Shown piece by piece: positions 21,893-33,368 of a stretch of DNA of 64,000 bases; the first letter of the stretch is position 1; each line of letters begins with the position of its first letter. The stretch covers positions 124,001-188,000 of the forward strand of contig JAWZSP010000007.1 in NCBI GenBank assembly GCA_034401135.1, written 5' to 3'. The notes below the pieces were generated by a model. The model searched no databases. It saw nothing but the letters and a program-made list of their open reading frames with translations, and was not told the DNA's origin. The translations under genes were made by a program, and so were the position numbers. Source of the DNA: Volutella citrinella (Eukaryota > Ascomycota > Sordariomycetes > Hypocreales > Nectriaceae).

Positions 21893-23805
21893 ATGGGTGG
21901 CTTCCGGGCCGTGGAAGATCGACCTACGCCAAAGGAGGTGTACAACTGGCGGCTGTACACTGAGGCTTCAATTATTGCCACTGGATCCTTGCTGTGAGTT
22001 GGCCCGCCTAGAGATTGGATTGCAATGGCCGAGGCTCATGCGAAATCAGCTTCGGATACGACTCGGCGTTTATCGGAACCACCATTGCGCGCAAATCCTT
22101 CGTTACCGACTTCAACATTACCAAGGCAAAGTCGGCGGATATTTCCAGCAACATCACAGCCACTTTCCAGGCCGGCGCCTTCTTTGGCGCCATCTTTTGC
22201 TTTCTCTGTACGTCGCCAGAGTGGCTCGACTGACTTGCAATATGATATGGGCAGGGCTGACCTCGCCACCAGTCACGGAAAAGTTTGGCCGCAAATGGGC
22301 CCTCCAGGCCAATACCGTCTTGTTTCTCATCGGCGCCATCCTCATGACAGCGGCAACGAACCAGCTTTCATACATCTGTAAGTCTTGCAGCCGACCAAGC
22401 AGGTGATGGAGACGAGGTCTAATGATTCAGACGCTGGACGTGCCCTGACCGGAATCGCATGCGGTGCCATTACCGCCACCGTACCTAGCTACATTGCAGA
22501 GCTCTCCATTGTGTCCATTCGTGGCATCCTCACGGGCTTGTTCGAGGTCAGCTACCAAACAGGCTCCCTCGTGGGATTCTGGATCAACTATGGCATCAAC
22601 CAAAACATGGACGTCAAGTCGGCTGCGAGCTGGAGAGTACCAATGGCCATCCAAATCATCCCGGCAGGCATTCTCTTCGTCACCGGATTCATGCTTCACG
22701 AGTCGCCTCTGTGGCTCATGCGCAAGAATAGGGTCGAGGATGCCATGGTCGCGCTCGAGGCTCTACGCAACCTGCCCCGTGACCACACCTGTAAGAAGAG
22801 CTCCGTCTTGGCTGCATATTCATCGAGATTCATGGTGCTGACTACTGAAAGATGTTCAAGAGGATATCGAGCTGATTCGCAATCGTCTTGCGGACGAGGC
22901 CATTGTGGGCGCCAAGTTTGGCACCGGCTCATGGGCCTATTTCAAGGGTGCTCTGTACGAGCTGTCTCGCAAGGGCATGTGGAACCGAGTGTGGCTCGTC
23001 TTTTGTGCATTTGCCCTGCAAAACATGTCTGGTGCTGCTGGTAAGTCGCCATCCCTGCGGGTTGTATCCCATGTACTCACATGTCACAGCAATCAACTAC
23101 TACTCTCCGACACTCTTTGGTTCCTTGGGTATCACGGACGTGGCACTGTGGACGGGCATCTACGGCCTCGTCAAAGGTATGGATACACAATTTGTTATCG
23201 CTGTACTACCTTTTGCTAACGCAGTCTCAGCCGTGGCCTCCATCATCTTCTACGGAGCCCTTATCGACATGTGGGGTCGCCGCAACCCAACAATCATCTC
23301 ATCCGTGGCATGCTCCCTCTGCCTGTGGGTTGTCGGCGCCTACGTCAAGATTGGCCACCCTGCGGATATCATCAAAGCCGGCAAAGAGCTCTCCCCATCC
23401 ACAGCTGCCGGTGGCAAGGCTGCTACAGCGATGATTATCATCTACTCCGTCTTCTGGTCCTTTGGTCTCAATGGTATTCCTTGGATTGTGTCCGCCGAGA
23501 TCTTCCCAGGAGCCCTGCGCAATCTGACTGGAACGTTTGCAGCGCTCGTCCAGTGGCTGATTCAATTCATCATCACCAAAGCGCTCCCATACATCTTCAA
23601 GTCATTTGGCTACGGGACATGGTTCTTTTTTGCGTCGTGGATGCTTATCGCCTCACTTTGGAGTTTCTTCTTCCTTCCGGAGACCAAAGGCAAAACCCTC
23701 GAGGAATTCGATACGATCTTCGGATATGAGAGAGACCTCCATGTAGCGCAAGGCAATGAGGCGATGAGGGTGAAGGAGAAGGCGGAGCACAATGAACAGG
23801 TCTAA
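21893..23805 (+). CDS. MFS sugar/quinate porter
   Basis: Seven exons (21893-21993, 22050-22207, 22255-22377, 22431-22790, 22852-23040, 23090-23176, 23225-23805) give 532 residues. The first TM contains L-L-F-G-Y-D-S-A-F-I-G-T-T, as in quinate permease-like porters. Other signatures are E-K-F-G-R-K-W-A, G-R-A-L-T-G-I-A-C-G, H-E-S-P-L-W-L, D-M-W-G-R-R-N-P and P-E-T-K-G-K-T-L-E-E-F, so all twelve TMs appear to be present. It is a plasma-membrane proton symporter of the sugar-porter family; the substrate could be a hexose, quinate or a related ring acid. It is the first gene of the 22-38 kb stretch, which also carries amine and aromatic catabolic enzymes. A regulator is not directly adjacent. Confidence 0.9.
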
Positions 23806-24194
23806 ACGGATTAGTTTACTCGATAATTTATCATCAATCTCATGTGCCCCGACTGCACGTATCCTCAGGCGGTGAAAGGAGTACTGGCCTGTGTGTGCAC
23901 ATTTTCAGATTCGAAAAGCCGATTTAGCCCTTGAAGACTTGACTCATTCATTAGTCTGCCCCCGGTCGTATTTAGGGTTTATTTCGAGATTCTTTTTCTT
24001 GCCATTGCTTCCTACTTAACCGAAATTTCTCCCAAGGTTGACTGGAGGTTCGGCAAGAGTCATCATCAAAGTTGTGCGGCCCGGACGACACGTTGCTCGT
24101 TACTATTCAGCTTATGTCTGCCTAGCTAGTGAAGTTTCCTGTCCGCACCCTGAGGGGCTAACTACAGCCAAAGCTGGACTTATCACAAGAAAAA
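23806..24194. other. Convergent 3' intergenic region
   Basis: 389 bases between the stops of the MFS porter and the FAD oxidoreductase. No gene, repeat or RNA was recognised. Confidence 0.5.
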
Positions 24195-25808
24195 TCAAGT
24201 AAAAAGGGATACAACGCCCTGCGCTGTCACGTCTGGACTCAGCGTCTGGAGTCTCTGCTCGCTGAGAAGATACGACTCCGGGAATTCAGGGTCCAGCTCT
24301 TCGCCAAGAGCCTGCAGCGCGACGGCACGGCCTGTGAGCCAACACTTGTCCATTCCGTGGCCGTTGAATCCTGCAGCAAGCCACTCGCCTTTGCCATCTC
24401 GGCCACTAAATTGCTTTGTTGACCGTCCCGCGTACGGACGGCCATCTGCCGTGAAGCCCATGATGCCGGACCACACCTTGACCTCCTTAACGGGCTCAAC
24501 ATCTCTGAACAGCGTCGGCAATAGGTTCGACAGATTATCCCCCGCAGTCTTGCCAACCTTGCTATCATCGTCTGTCAACAGGTCGTCCAACGTAGAGACC
24601 TCACCGCCGATGAACATGTCCCCAGTCGTGGGATTCTGCTGCGCATAGTAGAGACCGGGTGATAAGTGGCCCGTTTTCGGGTCATAGTAGCTCTTAGCCA
24701 TGTAAGACCAGGACAAGCGGTCGCCCACGCGAGGGAAATCATCGCCTGGAGTTTGTGTCGACATGGTGCCACGCAGAGGATAGAGCATGCCGGTCAGGCC
24801 TGGCAGCAGGTGCGCACAGTACCCGTTGGTGCAGTGGATGATTGTTTTGGCTTGTATCGTACCTCGTGAGGTACCTACCGCGTACTTGTACTCGCTCTCA
24901 TCTGCCTTGTACTCAATGGATGTGGCGGGGGTGTTTGTCTCGAGAGCGAAACGATCCTTGTGCTCGGCCAGCAGCTTTTCGAAGATGGCCGTGATGAAAC
25001 GATATCCCCAGAGGGCTCCAGCGCCATGCTGTACAGCAAAGCCCTTGACAACGTCTTTACGGAAAGGATATTGCTGTATGGCCCTGGTTAGCGTGCTTAT
25101 CGCGGATTGCAGAGCCTGCCTCGTGGGCATCGGGCAGCAATACTGACCTTGCATGCCTCTTCTGGGTCCAGCATCTCCATATCAAACCGTGTGTTGGGGG
25201 CATGCTCCTTGACAGCCTTCATACTGAGTCGAAACTCCTCGGCCGTGTCCTCATCTCCGGCTGCTGTGCCTGTTGAGACGACGCGGACCTCAGCCGCTTC
25301 CACTTCAGGTCCCATTTTCTTAGCCAGCTCAAGGAGCTCACAAACATTGTTCTCACTAAAATTTAGGATTTTGATAGCTTCTTCTTTGCCCAGGGTTTCC
25401 ATCAGATGCGGAAAGTGGTCGTGGGCGTCCGAGACGAGGTGGCCACCGTTCCGTCCAGTGGCACCGCTCACTGCCGCACGGGCTTCCAGCAGTGTCACAC
25501 GCACGTTTGTCTTGTTAGGATGCTGCAGGATTGTTCGAGCTACGCTACACCCAGTGATGCCCGCCCCGATGACGATGACATCAGTCTGCTCGGGCAGCAC
25601 CGACGACTGGGCAGATGCAACAGTAGGATGCGGCGGCTCCTGCCATACAGCTGGCGTGGGATTTGGCGACGGTAGACCAACAGGCTTCATGATCCTGTTC
25701 TTGACATCTTGAAACATGTCTAAATATCGCTGTTAGTGAAATGAAGGGGTTGCCTCCCAGATGCATGGTTACGCCAGTGTTGCGCTGCTGCATACCTGAG
25801 CTGGCCAT
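24195..25808 (-). CDS. FAD-dependent oxidoreductase (DAO family, amine/amino-acid oxidase)
   Basis: Three exons (25808-25796, 25719-25148, 25073-24195) give 487 residues. The first exon is only 13 bases (MASS plus one base), but its donor GTATG and frame fit well. A start at the ATG in exon 2 is an alternative. The Rossmann dinucleotide motif D-V-I-V-I-G-A-G-I-T-G-C-S lies near residue 50, followed by G-A-T-G-R-N-G-G-H-L, a hallmark of gamma-glutamylputrescine-oxidase-like (OrdL/PuuB) flavoproteins. The C-terminal part has W-S-G-I-M-G-F-T-A-D-G-R-P and G-F-N-G-H-G-M. It should oxidise a C-N bond of an amine or N-substituted amino acid, releasing an aldehyde, ammonia and hydrogen peroxide. The aldehyde dehydrogenase next to it on the same strand would take the aldehyde on to the acid. 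Confidence 0.9.
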
Positions 25809-26439
25809 TTTTGGTATTAGAATGAGAGCAGTGATGATGGGTTGGTTGAAAATAGTCAGTTTGAAGTTGAATTAGACCGGAGCATCGGTCTTGCCTGGCA
25901 ATGACGGTGCTTGATATAGAGGTTGTTGTGTTGTTGGTGACGCCACTTCGCGACGGCGGCACCACAGCAACCTTTCGATTGGTGCAGTCGTACGGCTAGC
26001 TCGAGGGCATGCATGGCAACAATGTGCCGGTCAATCTACCGAGCCGGTTTGTTTCGGCTCTCCCCGACCTAGATAATTATGGGTCCAGGCCAGGAAACAA
26101 TGGACCGGCCAATGCGCCGGCTTATCGGAGTGGACAATGGTGGCCAGCGCATCCCTCGAAGTGTAAGGTACAAGGGCATGAGAGTGACAGCTATGGGATA
26201 GCGCTTCTCTATACAAGCCCATGTTCTATAAAAAACATAACTATTAGATGCCATGACATGACGATATGGAATCAAGCATTCTGGTAATAGTACTGTGTCG
26301 GAATCTGTCCTGACGCCTGTGCAAGGGTCACAAGATGAAAAAAGTCAGTGTGTGCCTGGCATTGTATGCTGAGAATACGTGGAATGACACTATTATGGTC
26401 TATAGAATGTAGTTCCCAGAGTACTCCTACTGCTCGCCA
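25809..26439. other. Intergenic between FAD oxidoreductase and aldehyde dehydrogenase
   Basis: About 630 bases, upstream of the oxidoreductase and downstream of the ALDH. No gene could be supported here. Confidence 0.5.
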
Positions 26440-27994
26440 TTACGGCAGCTCGGTTCCAATATTCATGTGCACCGCCTTGACCTGGAGGTATGCTTCCAGG
26501 CCAGCTTCACCCAGCTCCCGTCCAATACCACTCTGTTTCACGCCGCCAAACGGCACTCTCCAATCCGAGTCGATGGATGAATTGACCCAAACCATGCCAG
26601 CCTGCAGCCTAGAAACCATGCGGTGAGAACGCTTGATATCGGACGTGAAGACGGAAGCAGCGAGGCCAAACTCAGTCTCGTTGGCCCTTTGCACTGCCTC
26701 GTCCTCCGTCTTGAACGAGGTGATTGTCACAAACGGCCCAAAGATCTCTTCCCGGTACACCCTCATCGACGAGGAAACGTCCTTGACCACTGTGGGCTCG
26801 ATAAAGTATCCCAAACTGCCAAAGGGCTTGCCGCCGTGGACAATGGCGGCACCTTCGTCGTGGGCCGACTTTGCATACTCCAGGATCTTGCTGTACTGCG
26901 TCTTGGAAACCTGGGGGCCCTGGAACGTGTCCTCGTCAAAGGGGTTTCCCACCTTTCGTTTCTTGACCTCGTCGACAAACGCTTCAATAAAGGCATCGTA
27001 CACGTCCTCGTGGACAAGCAGTCGAGCATTGGAGGTGCAGATCTGGCCCATGTTGCTCATGATGCCGAGGTGCGCCCACTTGGCAGCCTGCACGATGTCG
27101 GCATCGGGGAACACTAGTAGAGGCGACTTGCCGCCAGTCTCTAGAGTAATGTTCTTCAAGTTCGCGCTCGCAGCCTTCTGCACCATCCTGCCCGTCGACG
27201 TTGAGCCCGTGAAGGCCACCTTATCGACATCCATGTGGCTCGCCAGCGCATGTCCCACGTCGGCACCGTATCCATTGACGATGTTGACGACACCTGGAGG
27301 GAATCCGGCCCGACGGATCAGATCAGCCACGTAAAGGATGGAGATGGGCGTCTGTTCCGCAGGCTTCAGAACAACCGTGTTGCCAGCAGCCAGTGCCGGG
27401 CCCAGCTTCCAGGCTGCCATGAGCAGCGGGTAGTTCCATGGAATAATTTGCGCGCATACGCCAATGGGCTGGCGAACGGTGTAGGCGAACTTGTTTGCGT
27501 TGGTGGGAATGGTCAAGCCCTGGATCTTGTCGGCCCAGCCAGCATAGTATCGCAGGGTTTCGACAGCAGCATAAACGTCTAGGCCGAGGGCTACCGTGTA
27601 TGGCTTGCCATTGTCCCAGCTCTCAAGAGTCGCAAGGTCTTCCTTGTGTTCGTCAATCAGGTTGGCCAGCTTGTGCATGAGCCTTGAGCGGTCGTTGCCG
27701 GGGAGATCGCGCCACGAGGCATCATTGAGGGCAGCGCGAGCCGCCTTGACTGCCGTGTCCACGTCTGCCGCCGTCCCGGCCTCGACTGTGCAGATGTCCT
27801 TTTCCGTCCTGGAATCAGTCAGTGTGTGGTCGGCTGTGGCTCGGTGCCATGGCATCACGAGGTTGGGGTACTCACGCGGGGTCTGTCGACGTAATGGACT
27901 TGCCCTCACTTGACGGGACGAACTCATTATTGATGAACAGGCCTGTGTTGAGCCGGATAGAACGGCCATTGGGCGCCTCGAGTGTGATTTCCAT
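26440..27994 (-). CDS. NAD(P)-dependent aldehyde dehydrogenase
   Basis: Two exons (27994-27876, 27808-26440) give 495 residues, the standard ALDH length. The start MEITLEAPNGRSIRL is followed by the N-terminal F-I-N-N-E-F-V-P-S motif. The conserved core is complete: P-W-N-Y-P for the NAD loop, the general base Glu in L-E-T-G-G-K-S-P and the nucleophilic Cys in M-G-Q-I-C-T-S-N, then E-E-I-F-G-P-F and P-F-G-G-V-K-Q-S-G. It oxidises aldehydes to acids in the cytosol. Together with the DAO-family oxidase downstream on the same strand it makes a plausible amine-to-acid pathway, comparable in logic to bacterial PuuB-PuuC. A TATA-like CTTTATAAG lies about 90 bases upstream. Confidence 0.94.
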
Positions 27995-28083
27995 GGTGTG
28001 AATGAAAGGCGTCAGTCAGTGTCGGGTTGCAGCACGGATGCACGAGCGAGAAGAGGTCGAAGAAGTGGGAATGCGATTTGGAG

Positions 28084-28092
28084 CTTATAAAG
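28084..28092 (-). promoter_or_regulatory. TATA box of aldehyde dehydrogenase
   Basis: CTTATAAAG (CTTTATAAG on the gene strand) lies about 90 bases upstream of the ATG. Confidence 0.5.
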
Positions 28093-28925
28093 CTCTCCCG
28101 CGAGAGGTAAATGGAAGCTAGATCTGCTAAGCCCGGCGGGTAGTCATCGGATCCTCTCAGATGGTGAAATCTGGGGGCCATGGCGTGTACATGTGGGACC
28201 TTGTAACCTAGTTCCATCACTGAAGCTTTTTCAAGACACATGTGCTGCTGCAAGATCAACTGGCCGGGCAAGTTCAATATATCCCGGCACTGGGATGCTT
28301 GAGATGGTGCAAAGGCGGACTGGGTGGTTCATATCTCCAAATGCCGTTGACGCGGCTGCGTGATGCGATCTTCCTCGGCCGCGTGAATCACCTTGTCTTC
28401 GAGAGCCTCCCTTCATTCCTATACAAGGTGCAAAACCCTGATTCACGGGCTTGCGCGCGCCGCCCCACTGATAACTTGATGACCAACTTTAGCGTCAGGC
28501 CATTGAACCTAGCATCGTCTAGCCGGCCGGGAGGTTGGCCGGCCGGCGTATTGACCGGCCCATTCCCCATTCGCTGGCCGCACTGGCTTATCCCTGGAGC
28601 TAATGGACCCAATTGCAACCAGGCAGGTGAGTCTGACCTGTGCGATTAGGGACAAGCCTTTCAACTTACCCCGCAAACCCAACATTTGCCGTATCTCTAG
28701 CTGCCTGTCGCCCAGACTAGCTAATGGTGGCCATCCCTGACGTACCCCAGCATCGCCAATCGCTATCTACGATGCCGAATAGCCCGCGTGACGCTCCGTC
28801 GGCGCTGGTTTACGGCTGATCGCCCTGGCTTCCACGAACCATCTCCGCATTGGTTGGGTTGTATCTTTATCGCCATTGACGAGGCACATGGCAGGGTTCA
28901 GTGAAGGTTGCTGGTGTAGCCGTGG

Positions 28926-28935
28926 TATTTAATTA
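28926..28935 (+). promoter_or_regulatory. TATA-like box of MFS transporter
   Basis: TATTTAATTA lies about 100 bases upstream of the ATG at 29030. Confidence 0.4.
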
Positions 28936-29029
28936 ACCTCGTCGTGCCAGATAACCCTCGCAAAACCCGAGTCAATCTCATGAGACAGACTTCCTAGCAT
29001 CTTGCTCGTCTCTGGCTTCTCGATCAACC

Positions 29030-30907
29030 ATGCACGACACAACAATGCCCCCGGGCACTCTGCACTTGAGTGATGGTAAGAATGACGAGACATGGCGGGT
29101 GGGAGTCCAGGGCCAGGCAGATTATGCTGACTATTGATATGTAGTCGTCTCTCAGAAAATCATCCTCCAGCCTTCGCCAACCGATAGCCCTAATGACCCC
29201 CTCGTATGTTCAATTCGTTCATTATGCCGACACTATGGCATTCCAATGACTTGCTTTTAACGGCTAATTTCTGCAGAACTGGTCAACTCTACGAAAGTGG
29301 ACCAATTTCGGACTGGTGCTCTTCTACGTCCTCTGGACATTCGTTGTCCTCGACATCGGCACCGTTGCGTATGAGCAGTACCTACAAGAATTCAACATCG
29401 ACTTTCAGTTCTTCAACATGGTCACGGCCGTCAACTACGCCGGCTTGGCAGTCGGCTGCTTCATCTTCATCCCCTTTGCGCACAAGTTTGGCCGCCGGCC
29501 GCTCTACCTCTTCAGCGTGGCGGTCCAGTTCATCGGCACCGTGTGGTGCGCCAAGTCGACCACTGGTGGCGATCTCCTCGGTTCGTCCCTCGTCCAGGGC
29601 TTTGGTGGCGCAATCAGCGAGACGATTGTGCAGATGACCATCGTGGATCTCTTCTTTGTGCATCAGTATGCGCAGATGAATGGTTACTATCTGCTGATGC
29701 AGGGCGTGGGCGCCTCTCTCGGACCGGTTGCATCTGGCTATGTCGTCAACAGCCAGGGCTGGCGATGGATGTGGTGGTGGTGTGTCATCTTCCTGGGCAT
29801 CACCTTGGTCCTTGTCTTCTTCTTCTTCGAAGAGTCGTCCTTTGAACCCGTGCTCACCGGAGTGGCCACTCGCAACACGGTGGGCAATGGCAATCCTCTT
29901 GAAGATGCACTTGTCGATGACGCCAGCAAGCAAGACAATCTGCCTGCTCTCGCCCCAGCCTCCTCATCGCCTTCTGCCGAGCACACCACCACTACCAAGC
30001 GATCCTATCGACAGCGACTCGCTCTCTACACGGTGTCTTCGGGGAAGTTCAGTCATCATTTCTATCAGCCATTGGTCCTATTGTTCCGCTTCCCAGCCGT
30101 AGCCTACACGGCTCTCACATACGGTACGCTGCTCGCGTGCTTCGCAGTGCAGATGAACCTCATTGCCGGCTTCATGATTCTGCCTCCCTACAACTTCGGG
30201 CCTATCTCCATTGGTCTGTTCAACCTTCCCATCTTCATTGGCAGCATTATTGGCAATGCCACTGTCCCATTTTTCAGCGACTGGTTCATTGTCTATCTTG
30301 CCCGAAGGAACAAGGGCATATACGAGGCGGAGATGCGATTGTACCCTGCCATCCCAGGTGCTCTGTTGACGGTGGGTGGGTTGCTGATGTTTGGCATCGG
30401 TCTCGCAAACGTAAGAGCCTACAGCTTGATCCCAGCATCTCATGAAAGGAGGGACTTGCTAACTCCGCCTTTTCATGCTCTAGCAACAACCATGGCCCCT
30501 TCTAGCCGTCGGAATGGGCGTCTTTGGTGCCGGATTCGTGGCTTCTGCTGACATTGCCATCACATATCTGACCGACTGTTATCCTGCTGTAAGTTGGGAT
30601 GCAGATCCTTCGTCCTCCTCTTTCATTCTTCACAAGCTGATCCAACGGACAGGTGATTGGAGATGCCATGGTTGCCGTGATTTTCATTCGCAACGGCATC
30701 TCTGTCGTCATCCTCTTCGCCCTGTCCCCGTGGATCGAGGGAATGCAGTTGAAGTACATGATCGTCTTGCTGGCTCTTGTAACACTGCTCGTGCTGACAG
30801 CGCCACTGGTACTCCTGGCATGGGGCAAGAAGGCCCGGGCGCATACCGAGAACATGTATAGGCGTCTTGCTGCCTTGCAGGGCGGCAGAGTGGACTATTT
30901 CGGGTGA
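29030..30907 (+). CDS. MFS transporter, DHA1 drug:H+ antiporter-like
   Basis: Five exons (29030-29075, 29145-29203, 29277-30410, 30484-30588, 30653-30907) give 532 residues. The N-terminal D-P-L-N-W-S-T-L-R-K-W motif before TM1 is characteristic of fungal 12-TM drug:H+ antiporters. It is followed by a conserved loop P-F-A-H-K-F-G-R-R-P and by G-S-S-L-V-Q-G-F-G-G. A long hydrophilic loop of about 60 residues separates the two six-TM halves. It probably exports or takes up small organic compounds at the plasma membrane. The next gene, convergent, is a Zn2Cys6 regulator, and a ring-cleaving dioxygenase and a carboxylic acid reductase follow. It may therefore be the transporter of an aromatic-acid module, though this is only context. 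Confidence 0.9.
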
Positions 30908-31060
30908 CGATATGACGGCCTCGAAATGTCTCGGACGCAGTTGGTGCAATGGTGGTTCCAATTCGGCTATAGCTGTTTCAAGATTCATCCTGGCTTGTCC
31001 GGGACTCGATGCACGGAGAGACGTGTTCCCCTTGATGTTAATGTATTCTTGCACCTATCA

Positions 31061-32488
31061 TCAAATTGCTAGTTGTTCGCCCAAGTTGAAAAAGTACACT
31101 GCCGAACCGTCGTCTCGAAGCTTCCAAATCGTGGTGATGAGCTGCTTGATGTGATGTGCGTACACTGGCGAGTAGTTTGCAAACTTGGGCGCCTCTTGCA
31201 GCCAATAGTTCCGGTCGTCGGTTTCGGTCAGCTCGAAGCACGCAATAGCAAACCCCAGGTCGACACATCTAACGGGCCTTTCGGTAAGAGTCCGTGTCAT
31301 GCTCAGACATTGTAGAATTGACACGGCCATTGCTGTGGCCGCAGCGTCGTTGATGCCAAATGGGTAGCGCAGTCGGTGAATCCAGAGCAATGTCATAGTC
31401 TGTAGGACCTGCGCCTGGCATATGAGATGGGCGACCTCGCTGCTTGAGAATCGCTGCAAGAAGTTGCCAGGTTTCACGGGCTTCCATTTCCGAACAACAC
31501 CCTCAAGAGAGCAGAGAGCCGTTTGGAGCTGGGCAATGTCGTCTGTATCTGCGTAAGACAGGGAATGCCCAATCTCGCAGACATCCTGGAGCAGGGGTAG
31601 GAGGGGGGCACAGAGCCCAATGAAGCGGTCCACGTAGGCGGGATCTGCTGGCGGCTTGTACCGCATAAGAGGCACTTTGGTCCGGAGCAGGCAGTCGAAC
31701 AGTTCGCAGATCATAAGGCATGGCAAGAAAGCATGGAGCTCCGGGTCGCTATTTGACAAGCCCTCGCAAAAGGGCTTGACGAGACTGAGTGTTTGTGTTG
31801 TGATGGAGAAGGCACTCTCCATGCCCATCTGGAAGCAAAAGGTCAACAGTAGGGCGCCGAGAGCAATACTGTGAGGAACATCGCTCTCCTTGGACACGTG
31901 GAGCGACCGCAGAGTCGAGAGAGCCGACGACGCTCGACGGTAGACGGCGACCTGCTGGCTCTGCTTTGCATTGGGGCCGTCGAGCATGGAACACGATGCA
32001 ACAGCGATGAATCCATCCTTGACCACTGTGGATGACGTGACGTACTGCGCGACGAGGGTGCGGCGATGCATCTCGCAGAAGCTGGGCCCGACTGTGAACC
32101 CGGCCAAGTGGTCGTCGTCAACGAACAGCCTTTCCAGCGACCGGGTCTCGGTGGGGGAGAGGTCCTGGTACTCCCACATCCCTCTCATGACGTGCAGGGC
32201 ATAGGGAGCATCCTGCTGGGGATCCCGTCCAGGTGTCGTCGGAGTCGGGCTGGCGGACGAGGTCGAACCCGAGGCCGATGATTGTCGCCGGGGCTTCCGG
32301 CCGGGCTTCCTCGCTGGACGAACAGTCTTGCAGGCGAACCCCAGACGTGAGCAGCGCTGACAGGACGTAGAAGGGGGCTCCCAGCGACATCGCTCCTTGA
32401 TGCCGTGGCAGCGGTCGCATGCCCGAGGGTGTTGCGGCTCTGCGCCGGTCCCCATGCAAGCCTGGGTCTGCATTGGTTTCGACTCCAT
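31061..32488 (-). CDS. Zn2Cys6 transcription factor
   Basis: A single exon encodes 475 residues from the ATG at 32488; the open frame extends upstream only to a TTG. The zinc cluster A-C-D-R-C-H-G-I-K-E-R-C uses C24, C27, C34, C43, C46 and C53, followed by a basic A-R-K-P-G-R-K-P-R-R linker and a Ser/Thr/Pro-rich stretch. The rest is a helical effector region with recurring Leu-rich segments, resembling regulators of secondary-metabolite clusters (AflR-like layout). It lies between the DHA1 transporter and the divergently transcribed intradiol dioxygenase, about 880 bases from the latter, so it is a good candidate regulator of that module. The targets are inferred, not shown. Confidence 0.87.
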   Translation of the reverse strand: MESKPMQTQACMGTGAEPQHPRACDRCHGIKERCRWEPPSTSCQRCSRLGFACKTVRPARKPGRKPRRQSSASGSTSSASPTPTTPGRDPQQDAPYALHVMRGMWEYQDLSPTETRSLERLFVDDDHLAGFTVGPSFCEMHRRTLVAQYVTSSTVVKDGFIAVASCSMLDGPNAKQSQQVAVYRRASSALSTLRSLHVSKESDVPHSIALGALLLTFCFQMGMESAFSITTQTLSLVKPFCEGLSNSDPELHAFLPCLMICELFDCLLRTKVPLMRYKPPADPAYVDRFIGLCAPLLPLLQDVCEIGHSLSYADTDDIAQLQTALCSLEGVVRKWKPVKPGNFLQRFSSSEVAHLICQAQVLQTMTLLWIHRLRYPFGINDAAATAMAVSILQCLSMTRTLTERPVRCVDLGFAIACFELTETDDRNYWLQEAPKFANYSPVYAHHIKQLITTIWKLRDDGSAVYFFNLGEQLAI

Positions 32489-33368
32489 CTGCCGAGGCGA
32501 GGCGGGGCAAGAAGACAGAGGATAGATGGATGGACGGATGCAAGGGGTTTGTGTGCTGCCCAATCAGTGGCGATGGCGTTTGTCTTGGGGCCGCGTTGGC
32601 AAGGCAAGTGGGAGCCCCGGGGAGTTGGCGTGAGAGAATTCGCGTGCGGGGGAGATGAAAGATCATGCACGCGATAAGGGACGGGACCGAGCATGAATCA
32701 GTCAATCGTCCACTGTGCGTGCCGATGATTAGGACTGCGCTATCGACAAATCCCCCCCCCCCCGCCTGTGCCATCATGTGGCCCACAGTTGCGCTCAACC
32801 CCGCAAACAGGGCACGCTAGTGTCAGGAGTACCGGTATCTATGCACCTGGCTCACCTGTAGCATACTGGTGATGGTCCATTCATGGCACCACAACATCTA
32901 CAGCTGTGGTTTCGCTGCCTTTTCCGACCATCAAGGCCATTTAGCAGACTCTAGACATCTTATTCTCTATTTCCGGGCATTGTGCAATTTATACCATGTC
33001 CCTTTATCGATCGTCTTCACAGACGCCTCACTAATTGGAAGTAGTGGTGAACCTGTATTAGACGGCATGATACAAAACTTCTCTGAAGCCTCCTATTCCG
33101 AATTCAACCCCGTAATGGCCAGAGGCGACGACAATTTTGAGCTTTGGGGCCACGCTACACATGGATTCCTTGCCGTGTTTTGTCCCACATCGACTCACAA
33201 CATGCTCATTGCTCATGTGGGGTTTATTTGACGTGGGGTTGATATTCTTGCACACTCATTTAAAGCCCCCGGTATGTTTCTTTCATTTCATTTCCATTTC
33301 GAGAACCTGTGTAATTATATCTCTCCGTTACAATTCTTACTGGCTTATCATTGCCCCGCTCCGTCATC
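32489..33368. promoter_or_regulatory. Divergent intergenic region, regulator / intradiol dioxygenase
   Basis: 880 bases head-to-head. It holds a run of 12 C residues at 32752-32763. The part from about 32870 is more AT-rich and contains a 119-codon frame I could not support. It probably includes both promoters. Confidence 0.5.

Larger units (their letters stand above)
27995..29029. other. Divergent intergenic region, ALDH / MFS
   Basis: About 1 kb head-to-head gap with TATA-like boxes near both ends. A GGCCGG-rich inverted-repeat patch lies around 28520-28560. A 135-codon open frame on the plus strand was judged spurious. Confidence 0.5.

Noticed and set aside
25107..25712. 201-codon plus-strand ORF
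   Set aside because: Antisense shadow of the FAD oxidoreductase exon 2; Ser-rich translation without a domain.
28242..28649. 135-codon plus-strand ORF between ALDH and MFS
   Set aside because: Low-complexity, Pro/Gly/Arg-rich translation of GC-rich promoter DNA; no domain or conserved-looking pattern.
32872..33231. 119-codon plus-strand ORF in the regulator/dioxygenase promoter
   Set aside because: No family, no clear promoter and codon use unlike the neighbours. It looks like a chance frame.
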